Of a stretch of 64,000 bases of DNA, positions 57,401 through 64,000 are shown piece after piece. Source of the stretch: Mytilus edulis. Lineage: Eukaryota; Mollusca; Bivalvia; Mytilida; Mytilidae. Below the pieces are notes generated by a model, which was not told where the DNA came from, searched no databases, and saw nothing but the letters and a program-made list of their open reading frames with translations. A program made the position numbers and the translations under genes. How positions within the stretch are numbered: the first letter of the stretch is position 1; each line of letters starts with the position of its first letter. Location of the stretch: contig NC_092354.1 of NCBI RefSeq assembly GCF_963676685.1, positions 68,746,178-68,810,177 of the forward strand, read 5' to 3'.

Positions 57401-58000
57401 CACCACATAATTATAAACTTTTGTTAAATCGTATCAAAATGTTCAATTATGTATAATAATATACAACAGAAGTTCATTTTCCCATCAAAACATTACAACC
57501 TTTATCGGTTTGTAAATTGAAGAGCATCACTTTTGTAATGTCTAAACACCAAAAAGTCAAAAGTAAACTGTTGTTACCAGACAGTTTACTGCATAAGAAC
57601 ATTTACATATCAACAGATACCAGATATGTTATTTTTATTTCATGCTGTATTCATGGTCATCTTTTAGAATATATATCAACTATTATGTTGTAGGCTGTTT
57701 TTGTTGAAAAATTATTACCCGTATTTCCCTTTATAGGCAGTCAAATTTACTGTAAAATCAAAGTCATTTTTTTAAACATAATAACGCAATATGACTTTTA
57801 AAATGTCATTTCCTAACAAAAAAAGGTACATACAATACAAAAACACATTTATCCAAAAAAAGGTTGTTGAACAAAATTTCTAAGTTCTGCTCGGTTTTTT
57901 TTCTGGCATTGCCTCTTAAATCAAAGCAAATGCAATGGCATTTATAATACTAAAAAAAATCTAGATATGTGTGCGTGTTATGTTCCGTATTGTATGTATA
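54450..58000. other. No gene seen; scattered family-A tails
   Basis: Family-A 3' tails sit at 55330-55440 (GAGTCGTCTCATTACAATCA), 56340-56412 and 56560-56615 (TCATTGGCAATCATC…CATACCACATCTTCTTAT). The ORF clusters at 54750-55080 and 56350-56650 have no family resemblance. Confidence 0.5.
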
Positions 58001-58002
58001 TA

Positions 58003-58152
58003 TCAATAAAAATGGTACTCTAGCTCTAGCATAAAAAAAATCGAAATAAAATTTGGCATATTGCCTTTCAACCCCATATCAAATAGATCTTTTAAAAATC
58101 CATACTTCCATGTGGTATCATAGGCCTTTTCAAGGTCGAAAAAGACCGACAC
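58003..58152 (-). pseudogene. Jockey/I-type LINE, reverse-transcriptase fragment (3' of the insertion)
   Basis: It reads VSVFFDLEKAYDTTWKYGFL and KDLFDMGLKGNMPNFI. FDLEKAYDTTW is the RT motif 'vfFDleKAyDtvW' of Jockey/I-clade LINEs. It resumes the LINE broken at 59093; about 90 residues of RT between the two halves are missing. Confidence 0.8.
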
Positions 58153-58154
58153 CG

Positions 58155-59092
58155 CATATAAAAAAGAAGATGTGGTATGATTGCCAATGAGACAACTATC
58201 CACAAAAGACCAAAATGACACAGACATCAACAATGTTCATTTTTCGCAAAACCCTTACTGACAAATGATTCGAATCGAACAAAATGATCAAGAGTACTGC
58301 GACCCGTGTCATGCCAACAACTGGTATTTAATAAATGTGTTTAGTTCCGATGCAAAGACCCTATAAGTGAATCAATATATACGCCAAAATAAGCAATCTT
58401 TAGTGACCTGACAACAGTATCGTAACTATATCCCTTCTTGATAAGTCTATTTAAAGGTTTTGTTAGTTTCTGAGGTGAATACCGACATTTTTGTGCTTTA
58501 TAAAGAATATTTCCATAAAAAATTGGATGTGAAATACCTGAACTTATAAGAAGTCTGCATGTTGAGCTATATTTACGAATGATGTCCTTATACCGATGAT
58601 AAAATTTAGTAAATGTTTTGACTAGTTTGTGATATCGAAAACCCTGGTGCAATAATTTTTTAGTAATACATAAATTTCTCTCGTTAAAATCTAAAACATT
58701 GTTACATACACGAGCGAATCGTACAAGTTGAGATATATAAACACCGTAAGATGGTGACAATGGAACGTCACCATCTAAAAATGGATAATTAACTATAGGA
58801 AATGAAAAATCATCTCTTTTATCATAAATTTTGATATTAAGCTTTCCGTTAGTGATAAAGATATCAAGATCGAGGAAAGGGCAGTGGTCATTGTTAGTAT
58901 TAGCTTTATTTAAAGTAAGTTCAACAGGATAAATTTCTTTAGCATACATACTGAAGTCGTCATTATTGAGAGCATAAATTTTTGTCATAAATTGTAACTC
59001 ATAGCAATACAAAAACAGGTCCGCAATAAGTGGTGCACAGTTAGTCTCCATTGGAATTCCAATAACCTGACGATATACGGAATCTCCAAAGC
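58155..59092 (-). mobile_element. 5'-truncated retroelement with a second type of RT, inserted in the LINE
   Basis: Minus-strand open frame of 236 codons (59051-58341), continuing 5' to FGDSVYRQVIGIP. Blocks: TNCAPLIADLFLYCYE, YPVELTLNKANTNNDHCPFL, IYDKRDDFSFPIVNYPFL, SYGVYISQLVRFARVC and GISHPIFYGNILYK. These are the thumb-side blocks of the widespread 'GTNCAPL.ADLFLY' retroelement RT. The YxDD box expected between FMTK and ALNNDDF is deleted. After the stop, the element runs on to the family-A tail (TCATTGGCAATCATACCACA) and ends at a T-rich stretch at about 58157. Confidence 0.85.
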
Positions 59093-60590
59093 TTTACTTG
59101 GTTTCGGAATAGGTACGACGGTTGCAAGCCTCCAGATTGATGGTAAATAACCAGATTTCCAGATGTTATTCATGAGCTGCAAGAGAGCTTCCAGCCAGGA
59201 ATCTGGAAAGTGTTTTAAAAGTTGGAAGTGAATATTATCAGGCCCTCAAGCTGTATCATGGGCTTTTGAAAGATATTTTTTAAGTTATTCAAGAGGAAAA
59301 AAAATATTATAATTTTCACCATTTTTTTATTTAAAGTTTAATTTAATTTTTTTTCTTTTTGTTGTATAACTTTGTAAAATCCTCCCTGTAGTTGTTAGAA
59401 GAAAAGATTTCGCAAAAGTTTCACCAAGCTTGTTGGCAATATCCTTTTCAGATGTTAATAAATCATTGCCGTCTTTCAACTGTTTAACAGTGGCTTTATA
59501 ATTTTTACCTTTAAAGTTGTGTACCATATTCCAAATCTTTGTCATCGGAGTGCGAGATGTTATCCCCGGGACAAATTTTTTCTAGGGTGTTCGTCGGGCT
59601 TGCCTACAAGTCCGCCATGCCTTAGCTCGAAAAATACGGAAATTACTCAAGTTTTCCTTCGTTTGTTGTTGATTGAACCGTCTTTCAGATTTTTTACGGT
59701 CACCTATTGCTTGAACACAAGCGTCATCAAACCATGGTTTGCTGGGATGTTTCGGATTTTGCCGAGGTCTTAGGAATAGTTCTGTCAGCAATTGACGTTA
59801 CAACTGTATTAAAAGTTAAAATTGGATCTTGTACAGTCTCAAACATCTTTGACTGAAGTTCCGCTTGACAGAGATTCTCAAACATCTTTGACTGAAGTTC
59901 CGCTTGACAAAGATTCTCAAATAAGGACCAGTCCGCCTTGTCAAGTTGCAAACGTGGTACTCTCTGTCGGGCAGAAGTAACAAGATGTTCAAGTACTATT
60001 GGAAAGTGATCACTGCCACATAGATCATCATGAACACGCAATGAATAATCCAGAAGAAGAGAGGGGTCGCAAATAGTGATATCAATAGAAGTATAAGACC
60101 CGTTTCCAGGATGAAGATAAATATTAGATCCATCATTAAAAATGCATAAACCTTCTTGTAAGAAAAAGTCCTCAATTTTCTTACCTTTGGCATTTTGAGA
60201 CTTGCTTCCCCACAATGGATTGTGGGCATTGAAGTCGCTCATAAGTATAAATGGTGAGGGTAGTTGATCAGTGAGGTTTTTGGGTTTAGCTTTATCTATA
60301 GTTGAATTGGGTGGAATATATATGCCTGCAGATCCGTGGTGAGTTTGACTGTGCTATGAATGACGTTGTCCTTCACAAAAATTGGTGATTCGCCTGCTGC
60401 ACGTTCATCTACCTTAGAAAATGTGCTATACATGTTGTACCCTTTTAAAGATACAGTGTTACTTTCTTTTAGATGAGTTTCTTGAAGACAAAATGCAATA
60501 GGTTAAAATGACTGAACTAGAAGTGTTAACTCGAGAAGATTTATTTTAAGACCTGGGCAATTCCATTGGATGATATAAGTCATTATTTGA
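59093..60590 (-). pseudogene. Jockey/I-type LINE ORF2: endonuclease and N-terminal RT
   Basis: From the start MTYIIQWNCPGLK (60585) in broken frames. EN: LQETHLKES, YIPPNS, SDFNAHNPLWGS, HPGNGSYTSIDITICDPSLL and GSDHFPIVLE (the APE-type catalytic set QE, SDFNAH and SDH is visible). Then the linker, and RT: GPDNIHFQLLKHF, NNIWKSGYLPSIWRLATVVP, IPKPSKA, where it is cut by the other element. Stops and frameshifts at several points; a pseudogene. Confidence 0.85.
59820..59920 (-). repeat. 39-bp in-frame tandem duplication in the LINE
   Basis: The peptide F-E-N-L-C-Q-A-E-L-Q-S-K-M occurs twice in succession (TTCTCAAACATCTTTGACTG repeated on plus). 13 codons are duplicated, so the frame is kept. 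Confidence 0.85.
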
Positions 60591-60594
60591 CAAT

Positions 60595-61025
60595 AGAAGG
60601 GCGAATGCTGTTGAGTTTACCAGCATTCTTATTTCGCTCACCCTGAGATTGTGATCTTTCGGGTTCTATTTTAGTTTCGTAGATAAGTGTTGAACATCTG
60701 TTGTGTGAGGAGAGTCGTTGATATCCAGGACCACACACAGCTGGTTTTACTCCGCCTCGACCTCAAATCAGAAGACCTCTGAGAGGATGTATTTACTGAC
60801 TTCTTTTGGACATCCTTCTTTACTGGAGAACGAAGAGGAGACGGGGCTCTAGTAGATGAGGCTTTAGTAGACTTTGTACTGGAAGAAGATAACTTTTTAG
60901 ATGCAGATGAAGGAAGACTATTAGAGATGGAAGTATCATATATGTCAGTGGGAAGATCCCATACAGATTCACCGCCTCAACTGTCTGATTTATCTGTATC
61001 TTTTTTATTTGATTTTTTTTCTTCA
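60595..61025 (-). pseudogene. LINE ORF1, C-terminal tail
   Basis: The minus-strand frame reads DTDKSDS-stop-GGESVWDLPTD, SLPSSASKKLSSSSTKSTKA and SSTRAPSPLRSPVKK: Ser/Lys-rich low complexity, directly upstream of the ORF2 start. This fits the end of a LINE ORF1. Broken by at least one stop. Confidence 0.6.
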
Positions 61026-61029
61026 TTTT

Positions 61030-62520
61030 TTTGGTGATAACATTGAAATCTTAGTAGGGTGCCCAATCAACAAATTTGATAGATTTGCCTTAACGGAATA
61101 ACACACAGCTATATTTTATATCATTGGAAAGAGGAAAACAAGCCTCATCGAAATAGCGTTGTCGTCGTTGTCTGCCGTGGTCACGTTTTTAGTGAATTAA
61201 AGGTCAAATAAAAAATTCAAGAAAAAATGCACAGTCACATTTAGATAGCTTGTTTCTCCTACATATGTGAGTTTGGAGTAAAATAAAAACAACTAATTTA
61301 TAGAAAAATATCTTTTTTATCTACATTTAGAACTTATTTAATATTTTTATCGCCAAAAATGACTTTATATTTACTTTTTTGCACAATTTCTAAATTTGAA
61401 TTTTTGGTAGTCAATCCGTTTCAAGTAAGATCTAAAGATGTTTTTTAGATCTTAATTTTAATCATTTGTCAAAAATAGAATGTGGTGTTCGCCTCTTTTG
61501 ATAGTAAGGTGTTCGTCAATTTCTAGGTAAATATCAAATTTCTGTTAGTGGGTGTGAAAGAGTATATATAAATGATTTGTTTCGAAATAAACGTCGAACT
61601 TGGTTGAATCTAAACCTCTGTGCATTTTGCTTTACATAAGTAAAACTTACTGCAAACAGAGAGAAAAAAGGGGGAGTTATAACAAAAAACCGTCTATTAG
61701 AAACAGATAAAACACCCCATACTACATATACAGATGACTAAATGACCAACAGTTAACTATAAATTTAACAAGTATTCCAAAAATATAACAAGGGAGATGG
61801 GCTATGTACAGCACCGACGTATTTTACAAACAATTGCAAACACAAAAGGCGTGAAAAACCGAAGGAACATTAAAAACTTATACAATGAAGACCAGCAGAC
61901 AACAGCATGGCAAAAACACGAAAAAAAAAAAGAACAAACGCAAATAGAAAATATTGATCGAGGCTAGTTTTGCCTACTAGATTCTATGGTCTATAGTAAT
62001 TTAAGTCCACCAACCACGCCAATGTCAGAGAACACATGGCAGATTTTTTTAATTATTTTTTACATATCTTTCGGAATCCCCACTAGATAGATTATAACTA
62101 TATTTCCCACGATTTCAAAATTCAGTAGATGTTTTATTTATTGTTTAGAAAATATTATGGACTGCTTAATTTTCATTCGATAGCTAACAATGATTTATAA
62201 GGTACATACAGAAAAGTTAAATCTTATACATCGTCATATTCGTCGTCATCAGTGTTTCTAACTGCAACCAAACGAGTATTTACATTTTGACATGGGCATA
62301 AATCTGTACATGATAGATTTTGTTCGAAGTAAATGTAACCTTTTGAAAACACAAACTAAATGTTGCAGAAATTCGGATGACATCTGACCTTTGACATAGA
62401 CAGGAATAAGTCATTCTTCTTTTCCCATGTGAACGTAAGAGGAGAATATAAGGGTAGTTTTGCTATATGGGAAGACATCAAATTTACGTCAGGGAGTGAA
62501 GCTAGCTCTTATAATATATT
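61030..62520. other. No gene seen
   Basis: It may include the remaining 5' part of the LINE. AT-rich, no motif recognised. Confidence 0.4.
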
Positions 62521-62524
62521 GTTT

Positions 62525-62790
62525 AAAAGAAGATCCACAAAGAGAACGTTTGACAAGAGAGACATTTTAAATTGTAGCCAATTTTTCGCTCAATTCGTTT
62601 AGGTCACAATGATCTATTTTTTGTTTTGACTTGAGATCATTCAACCTAACAACAAGATCTCGAGCTGCATCTATAGATTCATCGAAGTCACAATTAGAAA
62701 AAAGTTTGACAAATCGCTGAAATAATCTGGGTTGTCCTTCAAGACTAAAAACAGTGCGCTTATCGATTCTAAACAGGGCCGGTTACGTTG
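62525..62790 (-). pseudogene. Unrecognised ORF remnant a
   Basis: Frame from about 62779 to 62572: FRIDKRTVFSLEGQPRLFQR, FVKLFSNCDFDESIDAARDL, VVRLNDLKSKQKIDHCDLNE, LSEKLATI-stop. Charged, helix-rich, no Met and no domain recognised. It may belong with remnant b. Confidence 0.35.
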
Positions 62791-62988
62791 TGTCGCAGCA
62801 TGTTGCAGCATGTGCGGCTGGTATAATGTTACAAATGACAAACCCAAGACTTTTACATATTTCGTGGTCCTTGGAAGTGCTACCTAGAATATGACTTTCT
62901 CATGTATCATAGTAACTGTTAATCTACCATGATGCTGAACAATCGATTCGCTACGAAATCTGATTTAGGCCATCTGGTTCTCATGGAT

Positions 62989-63365
62989 TCAAAGAAACAT
63001 TTTCCAGTCAGGAATTTGACGACCTTCTATATGTGACCTGGAACATTTTACAGACGAACAAGAACTTGATTCAGCTTTAAAATAACTGCAGTTGTGTCTG
63101 CTAGTGTAAGATTTATAGCAAGAATGGTGGTACAACATTTTGTAATCATCAGTACGAAGATGGTCTAGGTATGAAGCATCATGCAATAAATTAAAAATTT
63201 TCCGTACTCCAATAGCCTCGAAAAATCTTTTGTTTGTGCTAATTTCTCGCATATAAGTAAGCAATTCAGTAGAAGAAACATAACACACTTATCCCATTGT
63301 ATTTCATTCTTACTTTGTTTTGGGCTTGATGGCCATAGTTTAACAGAACTGTGAATGTGTGCCAT
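62989..63365 (-). pseudogene. Unrecognised ORF remnant b, Cys/His-containing
   Basis: 63365 onward: MAHIHSSVKLWPSSP … IQWDKCVMF; a frame shift at about 63290 leads to FFEAIGVRKIFNLLHDASYL and YKMLYHHSCYKSYTSRHNC. The pattern 'WDKC…YHxSCYxxYTxxxNC' recalls the N-terminal Cys/His motif of uncharacterised proteins that are multicopy in molluscs and cnidarians, often found with mobile elements. The function is unknown and the reading is broken. Confidence 0.4.
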
Positions 63366-64000
63366 ATTCCGGGTTTGAAACGTAACCGAAGGATTTGATT
63401 TGCATATTACAATTATAACAAAACTATCAATTTAAAAAAAAACCAATTAAAGTTATAAAAACAACAACAAAATATTGCCAATAATAATACAACAATCTTC
63501 AAACTAACTGGACTATTCAAAATATACACCATACAACAACCAAAAAGAGAAATAAAGTTTGTGACAATTGTCCTAGTTTATGACCTGATAGTGTAACCTA
63601 CAAAACGATTAACGGCACGAAAAAAGGCGTGTTTGAATAAAGGCAGGATTTTCACTAAATTTGTGTTTTAAATTGCTATTTTCTTCTCACCGATTTACAT
63701 TACATGGCAAATATTTGGCAATCATATGAACCGTCTTATTGATGTAATCAGAGTAAAAATCCCGTGAAAGTAACACGCAATAAATTTTCTTTCGTTCAAA
63801 ATGTGGTAAATTTCAGGTAAAAAAATATAGTATATAAATCTTTTTTATATGATATATTTAATTTTTAAGCTAAATGATAAGTATCATTTGAACAATTAAC
63901 ACAGAAAGCAATAATTTTATTTTTATTGTTGAAGATGGCCTGTATGATGAGGCATCTTTGGGTACCCTAAGAAACAACAAAATTTTGAAAAACGTGAACA

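Overview
This is a eukaryotic window. It is AT-rich and intron-rich, with GT-AG introns whose short exons join in frame. It is dense in dispersed repeats that I recognise from marine mussels (Mytilus or a close relative): GCCAGACGCGCGTTTCGTC, TCATTGGCAATCATACC, CTTTGACACATTCCCCATTT and ATGGCAAAATCAAAAGCT. The species call rests on recognising these repeats and is not checked by search. Real genes are multi-exon, so most long ORFs here are meaningless. The coding calls below come from reading splice sites, phase and protein families by eye.

Layout. (1) 149-3876, minus: the first three coding exons of a phytanoyl-CoA dioxygenase / L-proline 4-hydroxylase-like gene that runs off the left edge. 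Its upstream region is tandemly duplicated. (2) 4-10 kb: no gene found; transposon debris, a ~535-bp tandem duplication and a CpG-rich patch. (3) 10342-12051, plus: a BTB-BACK protein (BTBD6-like) whose C-terminus is an arginine/serine tail encoded by a hexanucleotide repeat. (4) 13938-28611 (perhaps to 32608), minus: a secreted-type protein with two duplicated 14-residue exons, four EGF domains and three I-set immunoglobulin domains. Thirteen exons are listed, twelve of them firm, and all junction phases agree. (5) 34429-36117, minus: an ISG12/IFI27-like gene with an apparent frameshift. (6) 37-48 kb: no gene found; minisatellites, a Harbinger-like TIR remnant, a tRNA-like Pol III unit, hairpin MITEs, and a 1.3-kb array of a ~54-bp unit with a near-perfect palindrome in each period. 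(7) 49001-49975, plus: an EGF exon plus a probable terminal exon of a second small secreted gene. (8) 50-57 kb: repeats only, including a dead reverse-transcriptase fragment. (9) 58.0-61.0 kb, minus: a Jockey/I-type LINE interrupted by a second, unrelated retroelement that has lost its YLDD motif. (10) 62.5-63.4 kb: two orphan Cys/His-containing ORF remnants of an unrecognised family.

The genes do not look functionally linked. The common theme is innate-immunity-type or adhesive gene families (Ig/EGF, ISG12) in a transposon-rich mollusc background. The most interesting items are the duplicated 14-residue exons in segmentally duplicated introns, the altered cysteine pattern in the first EGF domain, the palindrome array at 46.8-48.1 kb, the LINE-in-LINE nest, and the ISG12 frameshift.
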